Source: Planctomycetia bacterium (GTDB lineage Bacteria; Planctomycetota; Phycisphaerae; UBA1845; UTPLA1). Taken from it: a stretch of DNA of 64,000 nt. How positions within the stretch are numbered: position 1 is the first letter of the stretch; each line of letters opens with the position of its first letter. The DNA lies in the NCBI GenBank assembly GCA_015200345.1, contig CP054187.1, forward strand, positions 1,658,470-1,722,469, given 5' to 3'. The position numbers and the translations under genes were made by a program. Of the stretch, positions 16,814-25,802 are shown piece after piece. A model generated the notes under the pieces. It had not been told where the DNA came from, did not search any database, and saw only the letters and a list, made by a program, of their open reading frames with translations.

Positions 16814-18414
16814 CCTCCCTGCTGGCCATGCACCCGCTGCTGATGCACCTCATGCCCGAGGTGGTTCTCGTCTGCGGCGCGTCGGCGATCCTTCTCCTCG
16901 GCCTGGGTTCCGCCCAGCGCGGGAAGACTCGTTCAGCCGAGTTGGCCTTGCTCACGCTGCTGGGCGCGCTCTGGTCGGCCTATGTGATGGAAGACAATCC
17001 CCCGGCACCGGTCAGCGGGTTGTGGGAAAGCAGTCTCGTCTGGTACGCGCGCATGGTGTCGATCGGCGTGGGTGTGTTGATTCTCATGGTGAATCGCCAC
17101 GTGCCACGCTCCGAGGAGAGCGCCGAGTTCTTCGCGCTGACGTTGTTCTCGATTGCGGGCATCTCGCTCGTGACGGTCGCGAACGACCTGATGCTGCTGT
17201 TCCTCGCGCTGGAGCTGGTCAGCGTGCCGACGTATGTGCTGGTCGGCCTGTCCCGACGATCGATTCATTCGCAGGAGGCAACGGGCAAGTATTTCTTCCT
17301 TGGAGCTTTCGCCGCAGCCATCACGCTTTACGGCTTTTCGTTTTTGTATGGCGCGGCCGGCACGATGCAACTTTTCAGCCGCAGCGCAAGCCAGCCATGC
17401 ATCGCGTCGGTGCTCTCCGATCCGACCATGGCCTCCAACAAGCTCGTCATGCTCGGACTGGTGCTTTCGCTGACGGGGCTGGCGTTCAAGCTGGCGGCGG
17501 TGCCGCTGCATTTCTACGTGGCGGACGTCTATCAGGGGGCGGCCGCGCCGGTGAGCGGGCTGCTGGGTTTCGTGCCGAAGTTCGCGGGCGTTCTCGCGAT
17601 CATTCGCCTGTTGAGCCTGACCGGCTGGGTCTTCGATCAGAAGCTATACGGTCTGCTGTGGGTCATGGCGGCCGCGACGATGCTGGTGGGCAACACGCTC
17701 GCGCTGATGCAGCACAACGTGAAGCGCATGCTGGCCTATTCCAGCGTCGCACACTCGGGCTACATGCTGGTCGGATTGGTCGCCGGGCCGGGCGTGGGCG
17801 AGTCGGTGGTGGCGTCGCCGCTGCGCAACGGACTGGTGGCGGTGTTGTTTTATGTCGCGATCTACGGCGTGATGAATCTTGGGGCGTTCGCGGCGCTGGC
17901 GTTTTTCCGGCGGCGCGACGAGGACGCCGACGAGGACCGCTCGGCCGAATCCGTCGAGGAGCTTTCGGGCGCGGCGCGGGAGCATCCGTGGGCGAGCCTG
18001 TGCCTGGCGTTGTGCGTGCTGGGACTGATGGGTTTCCCGCTGACGGCCGGGTTCCTCGGCAAGCTGTACATCTTCAGTTCGGCGATTTCGGCGGGCGCGG
18101 TGACGATGCGACACGATGCCATGCTGGGGCTGGTGATCTTCGGCGTGCTCAATTCGGCCATCGCGGCGGCGTATTACCTGCGGATCATTGCGGTCGTGTA
18201 TCTCGGCAAGCCGGCCGAGGGCGGTCGGGTTGCGGGTTGCCACGCATTGAAGGGCGCGTTGGTGCTGTGCGCGATTGCAGTCGTGGGGTTGTTCGTGCGG
18301 CCAACGATTTTGTTTGAGCAATCAAGTCGCGCCGCCGAGGACGTGCACGTGGCCGCGCCGCACACGGCGGAAGCGGTGGCGGAGAGGCGCTTGCGAATAG
18401 CGAATAGCGACTAG
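16810..18414 (+). CDS. nuoN: NADH-quinone oxidoreductase subunit N (antiporter-like)
   Basis: The 534-residue ND2 homologue is the third antiporter-like subunit of the membrane arm. The family is shown by LMLLFLALELVSVPTYVLVG, AFKLAAVPLHFYVADVYQGA, and VKRMLAYSSVAHSGYMLVGL. GGAAGGAGG precedes the start, which overlaps nuoM by four bases. The stop codon lies inside the left arm of a long inverted repeat. It is the last nuo gene here. Confidence 0.95.
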   Translation: MTSLLAMHPLLMHLMPEVVLVCGASAILLLGLGSAQRGKTRSAELALLTLLGALWSAYVMEDNPPAPVSGLWESSLVWYARMVSIGVGVLILMVNRHVPRSEESAEFFALTLFSIAGISLVTVANDLMLLFLALELVSVPTYVLVGLSRRSIHSQEATGKYFFLGAFAAAITLYGFSFLYGAAGTMQLFSRSASQPCIASVLSDPTMASNKLVMLGLVLSLTGLAFKLAAVPLHFYVADVYQGAAAPVSGLLGFVPKFAGVLAIIRLLSLTGWVFDQKLYGLLWVMAAATMLVGNTLALMQHNVKRMLAYSSVAHSGYMLVGLVAGPGVGESVVASPLRNGLVAVLFYVAIYGVMNLGAFAALAFFRRRDEDADEDRSAESVEELSGAAREHPWASLCLALCVLGLMGFPLTAGFLGKLYIFSSAISAGAVTMRHDAMLGLVIFGVLNSAIAAAYYLRIIAVVYLGKPAEGGRVAGCHALKGALVLCAIAVVGLFVRPTILFEQSSRAAEDVHVAAPHTAEAVAERRLRIANSD

Positions 18415-18522
18415 CGAAAAAATGCAGAATGTAGATTTGAGAATGTAGAAAAGCGATACCGCTCCGAGCACCGACTTGGAATTTCGACCGTTTTCCTTTC
18501 GCTATTTGCCATTCGCTATTTC
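18395..18522. repeat. Long inverted repeat spanning two convergent gene ends
   Basis: The left arm at 18395-18419 reads GAATAGCGAATAGCGACTAG then CGAAA; the right arm at 18497-18522 is its near-complement with a few mismatches. The intervening 77 nt include two GAATGTAGA-type repeats. The stop codons of nuoN and of the DUF1501 gene both fall inside the arms. It could form a bidirectional terminator-like hairpin, but there is no T-run and this is inferred from pairing only. Confidence 0.55.
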
Positions 18523-19853
18523 TTCAGAAGCTTGATCGGCGCGAAGGTTCCTCCCAGGATTTGCCTTGCGTTGGCCCCCAGCCAGTGTTGCAGCACCGTC
18601 GCATAGACCGCGCGAAAGTCGATCTGCCACTTCACGTCGCCGCGGTCCAGCTTGTTCGCGTCGAGACTTGGGTGTTGGCCGACCAGGCCCGGCTGCACGC
18701 CGCTGCCCACGACGAAGAGCGGCGCGGCGGCGCCGTGATCGGTGCCCTGCGAGGCGTTCTCCGCGACGCGGCGGCCGAACTCGCTGAAGGTCATGATCAG
18801 CACGCGGTCGAGCAGCCCGTCGGCTTTGAGCGATTGCACAAACTCGGCCAGCGCGTCGCCGAGCTGCGTCATGAGCTGCTGGTGCCGGCCAAGCTGGCCG
18901 GCGTGCGTGTCGAACCCACCGAGTGACACATAATAGACACGCGTCGGTAAATCAGCGGCGATCATGCGATGAACCATCGCCAGTTGCTGGCCCAATTGCC
19001 CGCCGTTGCGACGCACTTTCCCACCGACCGGGCTGCGACCCAGCCGCGCCGCGCGACCGCTCCCGCCGCCCGCGGCCTGTTGAATCTGCCGGGCGCTGGC
19101 TCGCGCGTCCATGGCCGTGCGCTGAAGGAATGCCAGCGCGCCCGCCTCGGTCAGGCGGTCGGCTCCTTTCGGAATTTCTACGGCTTCGTTCAATGCCTCG
19201 AAAGCCTCCTGCCCCGCACGCGAACCATCCGGCCCGCGCCAGGAGAGTTGATCGGGCTGGTCGAAGCTGACCGGGCTGAAGCGGCGGCCCTGCAAGGCCA
19301 GCGGCGCCTCGGTGGTCAGCGCAATGCCCAGTCGCGGATCGCACGGGTCCTTGCCGCTGCACGTGCAATCGAAGTACCGGCCGATCCAGCCGTCATGGTG
19401 CTGCCCGTTGGGCGAGGCGGTTGACCAGATGTCGGTGGCGACGAAGTGCGAGCGATCGGGATTGGGATAACCCACGCCCTGCACGATGGAGAGCAGACCA
19501 TCGTCGAACAGTTGCTTCATCCCCGTCGCGGCGGGATGCAACCCGAGTTTGTCGGTGAGCTTCAGCGCGTCCTGCTTCGCGATGGCGATGCGCGGCCGGG
19601 CGCGGTAGTAAGCATCGTTGGTGTAGGGAATGACGGTGTTAAGTCCGTCGTTGCCGCCGGCAAGCTGCACGACGACAAGTATGCGCTGGTCATCGCGGCG
19701 GGCCGGTTTTTTGCCGCGAACGGAACCGGGTTCGGCCGCAAAAAGCGACGACGCCGTCGCGTCGATAAACGCCGGGACGGTGGCGGCGCCGGAGAGAAGC
19801 GTCAGTCCGCGAGCGATGAAGTCCCTTCTCGTATGAATCATGGGTTCAGACAT
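18516..19853 (-). CDS. DUF1501 family protein with Tat-type signal
   Basis: The 445-residue product from ATG 19853 is preceded by GAGG at correct spacing; a longer frame adds only unstructured sequence. The N-terminus has a twin-arginine motif (TRRDFIARGL) and a hydrophobic stretch, so it is probably exported folded. DUF1501 proteins have an alkaline-phosphatase/sulfatase-like fold and are abundant in planctomycetes; motifs here include QLAGGNDGLNTVIPY near residue 62 and VLIMTFSEFGRRVAEN near 360, followed by DHGAAAPLFVVG. Biochemical function is unknown for the family. It sits directly downstream of a DUF1800 gene, the standard partner arrangement. Confidence 0.88.
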   Translation of the reverse strand: MSEPMIHTRRDFIARGLTLLSGAATVPAFIDATASSLFAAEPGSVRGKKPARRDDQRILVVVQLAGGNDGLNTVIPYTNDAYYRARPRIAIAKQDALKLTDKLGLHPAATGMKQLFDDGLLSIVQGVGYPNPDRSHFVATDIWSTASPNGQHHDGWIGRYFDCTCSGKDPCDPRLGIALTTEAPLALQGRRFSPVSFDQPDQLSWRGPDGSRAGQEAFEALNEAVEIPKGADRLTEAGALAFLQRTAMDARASARQIQQAAGGGSGRAARLGRSPVGGKVRRNGGQLGQQLAMVHRMIAADLPTRVYYVSLGGFDTHAGQLGRHQQLMTQLGDALAEFVQSLKADGLLDRVLIMTFSEFGRRVAENASQGTDHGAAAPLFVVGSGVQPGLVGQHPSLDANKLDRGDVKWQIDFRAVYATVLQHWLGANARQILGGTFAPIKLLKK

Positions 19854-19983
19854 GGGCAACCTCGCTTGAAATTTAGATTGGCGCCCTCGAGCACACTCGT
19901 GGCCTGTCGCACGCCACTTCTCCAATCTCCATTTTACATTCTACGCTTACCGTTGAACGGATTCGCCGCATGTTCCCGGTGCT

Positions 19984-21531
19984 TCAACTCAACTGATACT
20001 CCGGCATGCTGACGATCAGGTGGAGCAGGAGCCGGACGGATGCGGCGTCAATTTGGCCGCTCTCCGGGAGTTCATCTTTCAACGCACGAATGAGAATCTG
20101 CCGCCTGCCCTGCGCGATCTCGCGCTGGAGCAGCCGGCGAACGAAGTAATCCACGACGGCCTCGGGGGAATCGAGCTTGTTCGCGCGGATCATCGGGAGC
20201 GGATCGAACGGCGGTTGAGCGGCGTCAGCCAGCCTCGCGTCCATCGCCTCGCCGCCGAGCGTCGCCTCCAGTTGTCGGCGCATCGCGGCGCGCCGCGCGC
20301 GTTCGCGCGGGTTGTCGGTGCCGTCGAGAATCATGCCGACGAGGTTGTACCGGTTGAAGAGCGTGCTGGTGCTGATCCAGGATGCGCCGCCGTCCCAGCC
20401 CTTGACGTTGGGCGGCTGCATCAGTTGCTGCCCCATTTGTCGCAGGGCGACGTTGATCGCGAGCGTGTCGCGCGGTGGCACTTCCAGCATGCGCATCGTG
20501 CCGACGACGAGCTCCACCGGGCTTTTGATGTGCGTGAATCGCGCCTTCTCGCCGTAGAACAGATCGCTTAGAAACATCTCGCGCAGCATCGGTTTCAAGT
20601 CGTACTTGTTTTTTCGCAGCGTCCTGGCGAGCGCCTTCACGACATTGGGCGGCGGGTCCTCGTGCGCGAAGAACGTCCAGAACTTCGCCGCCAGGAACTC
20701 GGCCGTTGCCGGCTGTGCCAGAATTATGTCAACAATGTCGGCGGGGCCCCACGGCCCGGTGCGCCCCAGGAAGGTCTTCACGCCGTCGTCGTGCTGCCGG
20801 CGGTTGAAGGTCGTCTCGCCGGTCGCCGGATCGATCTGGATGCCCGTGAGCGCGCGCGCCGCCTCCTTGATGTCCTTCTCGGTGTAGTGCCCGCTGCCCA
20901 TCGTGAACAGTTCCATCAGCTCGCGGGCGTAGTTCTCGTTGGGCTTGCCCTTTCGATTCTGCTGCGAGTTCAGGTACAACACCATCGCGCCGTCGGCCGT
21001 CACATCGAGCAACAGATCGCGAAAGTTGCCGGCGGCGTGTTTGCGGAACAGCTCGTTCTGCTGGTACAGCAGGTAGCTCGACTTCACCTCGCGAAAGCCG
21101 CTGGTGAAATGGCCGTGCCAGAAGAGGACGAGCTTTTCCTGCAACGGGCGCGGCGTGGCGACCATGGTCTGAATCCACCAGTCGAGCACGCGTGTAAGCT
21201 GCGCCGCCGACTCGCGCCGCAGGCGCATTTGTTCGCGCTGGCGCTCCTGCTCCGACATTTCCATGCGCGCCATGCGATCGGGCCGCGCCGCGCGCGCGAC
21301 CTCAATCGGCAGCGTTTCGTCCGGCTCGTTCTCGTAATTCAGCAGATAATCGACGGCCTTGCGCCGGCCCATCTGATGCAGGAAGTCGATCTGCTCGGGC
21401 GTGCCGCCGAAGCCGGCGCGGCGAAGGAGGTGCGCGGCGTGATCGCGCGACCAGTCGTTGGAGGAATAAAGCTGGCCCGTCGGCGCAGTCCCGGCCAACG
21501 TCAACATCATGGCAAACATCATGTTCAACAT
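19984..21531 (-). CDS. DUF1800 family protein
   Basis: The 515-residue product starts at ATG 21531, which has GAGG upstream; an alternative is ATG 21561. A short hydrophobic N-terminus (MLNMMFAMMLTLAGTAP) suggests export. DUF1800 signatures include HLLRRAGFGGTPEQI near the start, LFWHGHFTSG near residue 150, and NENYARELMELFTMG near 210, then EAARALTG. The family nearly always occurs with DUF1501 and its activity is unknown. The two genes are 130 bp apart on the same strand and probably form one unit. Confidence 0.88.
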   Translation of the reverse strand: MLNMMFAMMLTLAGTAPTGQLYSSNDWSRDHAAHLLRRAGFGGTPEQIDFLHQMGRRKAVDYLLNYENEPDETLPIEVARAARPDRMARMEMSEQERQREQMRLRRESAAQLTRVLDWWIQTMVATPRPLQEKLVLFWHGHFTSGFREVKSSYLLYQQNELFRKHAAGNFRDLLLDVTADGAMVLYLNSQQNRKGKPNENYARELMELFTMGSGHYTEKDIKEAARALTGIQIDPATGETTFNRRQHDDGVKTFLGRTGPWGPADIVDIILAQPATAEFLAAKFWTFFAHEDPPPNVVKALARTLRKNKYDLKPMLREMFLSDLFYGEKARFTHIKSPVELVVGTMRMLEVPPRDTLAINVALRQMGQQLMQPPNVKGWDGGASWISTSTLFNRYNLVGMILDGTDNPRERARRAAMRRQLEATLGGEAMDARLADAAQPPFDPLPMIRANKLDSPEAVVDYFVRRLLQREIAQGRRQILIRALKDELPESGQIDAASVRLLLHLIVSMPEYQLS

Positions 21532-21752
21532 GGGCGATTCCTCACATGGGCTGCCGATCATGACGCCAGAGGCCCCGCCGCCATGCCGCCCCTGGCCGCC
21601 AGCTCGCCCCCGGCGTCCTGCCACGCCAACAAGCCGATTTCGCATGCCATCGTGTCGTTCCAGCATGGCCATCAAAAGGGGCGCAGCCATGCTGCTCTCG
21701 ATGCCCGGCCAAACGACCGCCATACGGTATTATTTCGGCCTCGCGGCGCGAG

Positions 21753-22868
21753 TTACTCTTTTGGCGGCAGAACGCGGCCCAACAAGGCCATGTCGTTCTG
21801 TTTACCGGTCGGAAAGATGGTGACGCTCAACGGGGCCGTCTTGAACTCCTGATCGGTCAGGAGCGTGCTGGCCGAGCCGGTCGTGTCCATGAGGGCGGTC
21901 ACGTCGGCCACGTGATTGAGGCCGAGCAAGTGCCCCATCTCGTGCGCGGCGACGTTGCCGATGGCGACGCCGATGCCGTCGGCGCTGGGCCGGGGGTTAA
22001 AGGGGTCGTCGAAGTTGTTGGTAAAGACCAGCCCGTCGTCGCAGCGGTCGCGGTTAGCGGCGTCGACGTCCTGCGCGACGCCGAACTTGGTCTCGCTGAA
22101 CGCGCCGAAGAAAATGGTTGACGTACAGACCGGCGGTGCCGGGTCGTCGGTTGTCACGATCACAAGACTCGTGTTGCGGAAGTTCTGCTGCACCGTCTCG
22201 ATGATCTTCGCCTTGATCTGATCCGTCTTCCCGGCGTAGGCCGGATCGATGTTCGCGGCGTCGAACGGCTCGGTGGTGTACGTCCGATCACCAGGAATGG
22301 TAATCACGCCGCCGTCGAAATCGAGCATGACGATCTGCTGCGCCGGCGTGGGGATCGCCTGGCCCTTTCGCACTTCCACGTCTCCGACGTACGCGCCGGT
22401 CTGATCGCCGAAGAAGTATTTCGTGACGGCGAGGTAGTACGGCTCATCCGCGACCGTCACCACCTCGTCAATGTACGATTCGATCTTTCCGGCGGACAGG
22501 TCCAGGTCGTCGTTCAGCGCGAAGACCTCCTGCTGCGAATTGAAGATGCAAATGATCGGGTCGAGATTGCTGCCCGAGGCGGGGCGCACGCTGACGATCA
22601 CACGATCACCGGGTTCAAGCCGGCCGAGGCTGTATACATCGACCTTGCCGTTCGTAATGTTGCCGGAGATCACGGCCTTGCCCTGCGCGTCGAGCGGCAA
22701 CAGCGCGGCGGAATCGAAGTCTTTCCCCGGAGCGACGCCGCCGGGCAACATCGGAGCAAAGAGATCGCACCCCGCGACGAGCAGTCCGAAGGCCACGAAT
22801 CCGAGCACTTGATTGCAGTGACCGCCGCGCCGACCGTTTTGATGTGAGCGTGGATTTGAAAGATTCAA
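21753..22868 (-). CDS. Lipoprotein metzincin-type metalloprotease
   Basis: The product carries HEMGHLLGLNH, a full metzincin zinc site (HExxHxxGxxH) near the C-terminus, and a nearby ALMDT that fits the Met-turn. The N-terminus has a lipoprotein signal ending LLVAGC. The region after it (about 70-190) resembles a bacterial pre-peptidase beta-sandwich (GDRVIVSVRP...). The frame is open to ATG 22937 and ATG 22922, but 22922 lies inside a TATAAT box, so I place the start at TTG 22868, which has GGAG eight bases upstream and puts the signal near the N-terminus; this start is uncertain. It is the last gene of the beta-barrel/NHL/cytochrome operon and may process envelope proteins. Confidence 0.72.
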   Translation of the reverse strand: MNLSNPRSHQNGRRGGHCNQVLGFVAFGLLVAGCDLFAPMLPGGVAPGKDFDSAALLPLDAQGKAVISGNITNGKVDVYSLGRLEPGDRVIVSVRPASGSNLDPIICIFNSQQEVFALNDDLDLSAGKIESYIDEVVTVADEPYYLAVTKYFFGDQTGAYVGDVEVRKGQAIPTPAQQIVMLDFDGGVITIPGDRTYTTEPFDAANIDPAYAGKTDQIKAKIIETVQQNFRNTSLVIVTTDDPAPPVCTSTIFFGAFSETKFGVAQDVDAANRDRCDDGLVFTNNFDDPFNPRPSADGIGVAIGNVAAHEMGHLLGLNHVADVTALMDTTGSASTLLTDQEFKTAPLSVTIFPTGKQNDMALLGRVLPPKE

Positions 22869-22920
22869 GGCAACGCGCTCCGAATACCGGCGAGGGATCA
22901 GGCGAGGAGGACGACGCCCC

Positions 22921-22926
22921 ATTATA
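22921..22926 (-). promoter_or_regulatory. Perfect -10 box (TATAAT) before the metzincin gene
   Basis: On the minus strand the sequence GCGTATAATGGGG lies about 50 bp before the proposed TTG start. No good -35 is found at 16-18 bp, so this is a candidate internal promoter only. Confidence 0.35.
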
Positions 22927-22965
22927 CGCGATGGCACCGGCGAAAGCGAGCAAACCCGGCGAGCC

Positions 22966-24678
22966 TTAGGGGTTGCTATAGGTGAAATTCACATGATTGA
23001 CGCCGTGGCAGGTGAGCGTGCAGGAACCCTGGAATCGGCCCGTGTCGATGAAGCGGCGCTGACCGCCGACGATGCGCAAGTCAAAGTTGATGAGCGCGCT
23101 GTGGTTGGCCGGGCTGCCCGAGACACCGTGCGGCGCGTGGCACGACGAGCAGGGCGTGCGGCCGGTGACAACGTGCCGATTGTGGAAGCTGAAGCTCTGG
23201 TCGCCGAGGATGCTGGTGCGATCGTGGCAGCGATAGCACAGCGCGTAGGCCTGGGGCGATTCCATCGTGAAGTCGGCGGTTTCATAGTTTTCCACGAGCA
23301 GCCAATCGAAGCGTGAGCCGTGCGGCCCGTTCGGTCCGCCGCCGCCGAGGTTGCGCGCGTCGGGATTGTTGTGGCAGCTCTGGCAGCTCAAGACCTGGTG
23401 TGCGAATGGGTTGATCAGGCTGGGGACTTCGCCGGAGTTTCGCGCGGGGCTGACGACGGGATGAAGCGACGCGTTGGTCGGGAGGAACTGGCGGCGCACG
23501 TTGCCGAAGTTGTCACGCTGGCGGGGAATGCGGTCCTGCATGAACACGGGATTATCGCCGTGGCAGCGGAAGCAGACTTCGTAATAGTACCTCGCCCGGT
23601 CAGTCGGCGTACCGGCGACGGTGACGCCCTTCACGAACTCCATCGGCGGCGGCACAAGCACGCCGCGCGGCTCGAACACCGGCACGAGCGAGCCGATCGG
23701 GTTGTCGCGCACGGCATGGGGATTGTGGCAATCGACGCACTCGCTGTGCGGAGGCATCGCCAGGTGATTCTCCGCCGGGTCGTGCAGGTCGAGCAGGCGA
23801 TTGAATCGGTGCGCGCTACGCAGGTTCAGCACGCCCTGGATGTCGCGCCCGTTCAGGCCATTGTGGCAACTGATGCATAGCTCGCTGGGCCGGTCGTTCA
23901 ACAATCGCTCGCGGTGCTGCGCGTTGTGCGACGTATGGCATGAATAGCACGCGGCGTCGGCCATGGTCGCGAACGGCAGGGCCTCGCCGTTGGTGACGGT
24001 AACGGGCACCGAGCGCGGCGCAAGGGCGTGAGCGCTCATCTGCCAGCCGTCCATTTTGTGGCAGGTGTTGCAAAGCGCGCCCTGTCGCTGGGTGACGCGG
24101 AGAAAATCGCCCAGCTCGTTGTTATGCGGGTTGTGGCAGGCGGTGCATTCCATTTCGCCACGCTCGCCGAGCTTGATGCGCTGGGAGACCAGGTCGGGCG
24201 AGCGAAGCTGGTGATCGCGCGCCGCCAGTTGGCGATCAAATCGGAAGCCGATCGGATGATCGTCGGAGAGATCGTTCGTGAGATTCGAGCGACCCGAGGT
24301 CAGGAACGGCTGGTTCATCGGAATCGGATCGGTCGGCGGGCGACTCAACACCATGCCGAGCGCGATGGAGCCGTCGTGGCAGGAGAGGCACATCTTGCTC
24401 GGCCCGCCGGGTTGATCGATGCGGGCGTCGGTCGTGCTGCTCTGGTAGATGCGATAGTAGGTCGTGGGGTTGTAGCGGTTCCAGAGCGGGGCCTGCGGGC
24501 TGGCGTTGTGCGGCGTGTGGCAGAAGATGCAGACCTCGCCCTCGTCCAGCGCGCGGATCGTGCCGGGTCCGGTGGCCGAGAGATTGTGCACCGAGTTGAC
24601 GACGCTCTCATCGGCGCGGGCGGTGTGCGCCCATGCGGTCGTCAAGAACAAGACCATCGTGAGTCGTGTCGTTTTCAT
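22966..24678 (-). CDS. Secreted dodecaheme-type multiheme cytochrome c
   Basis: The 570-residue protein has a signal peptide (residues 1-22, ending ARA). I count eleven CXXCH heme sites, starting with CIFCH and CLSCH, plus one CTLTCH (CX3CH) near the C-terminus. Many sites follow the doubled-CXXCH layout with downstream HN or HNxH histidines (for example CTACHNPHNNELGDFL), as in periplasmic or surface electron-transfer cytochromes. There is no catalytic domain I recognise. The start overlaps the end of the NHL lipoprotein gene by four bases (ATGA), so the two are translationally coupled. It probably conducts electrons with its operon partners, the beta-barrel and the propeller. Confidence 0.9.
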   Translation of the reverse strand: MKTTRLTMVLFLTTAWAHTARADESVVNSVHNLSATGPGTIRALDEGEVCIFCHTPHNASPQAPLWNRYNPTTYYRIYQSSTTDARIDQPGGPSKMCLSCHDGSIALGMVLSRPPTDPIPMNQPFLTSGRSNLTNDLSDDHPIGFRFDRQLAARDHQLRSPDLVSQRIKLGERGEMECTACHNPHNNELGDFLRVTQRQGALCNTCHKMDGWQMSAHALAPRSVPVTVTNGEALPFATMADAACYSCHTSHNAQHRERLLNDRPSELCISCHNGLNGRDIQGVLNLRSAHRFNRLLDLHDPAENHLAMPPHSECVDCHNPHAVRDNPIGSLVPVFEPRGVLVPPPMEFVKGVTVAGTPTDRARYYYEVCFRCHGDNPVFMQDRIPRQRDNFGNVRRQFLPTNASLHPVVSPARNSGEVPSLINPFAHQVLSCQSCHNNPDARNLGGGGPNGPHGSRFDWLLVENYETADFTMESPQAYALCYRCHDRTSILGDQSFSFHNRHVVTGRTPCSSCHAPHGVSGSPANHSALINFDLRIVGGQRRFIDTGRFQGSCTLTCHGVNHVNFTYSNP

Positions 24679-25802
24679 GGCACGTTTTGCGTCGTCGGGG
24701 CATCGCCCGCTCCGAGAAACTGAAACACCTGCACCCGCCGATTGTACGTATCGGCGATCCAGATACGATCCCGCTCATCAATCGTGATGCCCGACGGCAG
24801 GTAAAACTCACCCGGACCGAGGCCCTCCTGGCCCCAGGCCATCAGCAATCGACCGTCGCGCGAAAAAATCTGCACGTTTTCGAACTGATTGTCCACGACG
24901 TACACATGGCCCTGCGAGTCGAAGGCAAGGTCGCGCGGCATCGAAAAATCTCCCGCAGCGTCGCCCTTCCGGCCGAACATGCCAAGCGGCGAGCCGGTCT
25001 CGGCCAGCAACTGAACGCGGAAATTCATCGAATCGGCCACGGCCATTCCGTAACGCGGATCAAACGTCAGGCCTGCGGGATAATTGAACTCGCCCTGCGA
25101 CGCGCCGCGCCGGCCGAGCGTCCGCTTCCGGGTGCCATCCCCCCCGATCACGTGACACACGTGGGCCGCGGAATCCAGGACAAACAAATCGCCGCTCGCC
25201 GGATGCACGGCAATGGCTGACGGCCGCTTCAATCCTTCGATGACAAGTGTTCGCCGATATCGACCATTCGAGTCAAACTCGAACACCCCGGGGCGTGCGC
25301 TATCCGCGACGAACAACGATTCACCGTGTAGCGCCAGGTCGATCGGAAACCCAAACGGCGCGCCGCCCGCCGATGTGATCGTCTGAAACTCCCGCGTTGC
25401 CACGTTCAACCGATACACAGCTCGCGCCTGGCCATCCGCCACGAAGACGACCTCCCCGCGCGCGGCGACCGCCGTCGGCGTCGAAAAGTTTGTCACCGGC
25501 GGCGGGCCTTCGAGGGCCGATTTGACGGCGGCCCAGCCGGTCGGGCGACGATCCAGCGACTGCTCACCGATTAATTCGCCGATGTAACGGATGCGCGGAA
25601 CATCGGGCGCCTTCGGCCAGACGATAGCCGGCGCGATGTCAGGAAAAACCGGTTTCTGGGGGCGCTGACAGGCCGCCATCGCGCCCAGCGCGAGGAAAGC
25701 CCAAACAAAGCGAGTGCGGTGCTGCCGATGCCCCGCCGATGAAACGCAGGCGAGACGCCCGTGCCACAAGTTGCCTTCGCGCGTAACCCATCGCATCGTC
25801 AT
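24675..25802 (-). CDS. NHL beta-propeller lipoprotein
   Basis: The 375-residue product starts at ATG 25802, which overlaps the stop of the beta-barrel gene (ATGA); the longer open frame is rejected for that reason. The signal ends at a lipobox (LGAMAAC near residue 45). From about residue 100 there are six NHL-type blades, with motifs such as RPSAIAVHPASGDLFVLDSA, GEFNYPAGLTFDPRYGMAVA and YLPSGITIDERDRIWIADTY. Such propellers bind proteins or ligands and have no catalytic residues. Its tight coupling to a beta-barrel upstream and a 12-heme cytochrome downstream suggests a structural or chaperone role in a cytochrome complex. Confidence 0.88.
   Translation of the reverse strand: MTMRWVTREGNLWHGRLACVSSAGHRQHRTRFVWAFLALGAMAACQRPQKPVFPDIAPAIVWPKAPDVPRIRYIGELIGEQSLDRRPTGWAAVKSALEGPPPVTNFSTPTAVAARGEVVFVADGQARAVYRLNVATREFQTITSAGGAPFGFPIDLALHGESLFVADSARPGVFEFDSNGRYRRTLVIEGLKRPSAIAVHPASGDLFVLDSAAHVCHVIGGDGTRKRTLGRRGASQGEFNYPAGLTFDPRYGMAVADSMNFRVQLLAETGSPLGMFGRKGDAAGDFSMPRDLAFDSQGHVYVVDNQFENVQIFSRDGRLLMAWGQEGLGPGEFYLPSGITIDERDRIWIADTYNRRVQVFQFLGAGDAPTTQNVP

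Noticed and set aside
18516-21531. DUF1501/DUF1800 as part of a defence or novel cytochrome system
   Set aside because: The pair is very common and scattered in planctomycete genomes; proximity to the cytochrome operon alone is not evidence.
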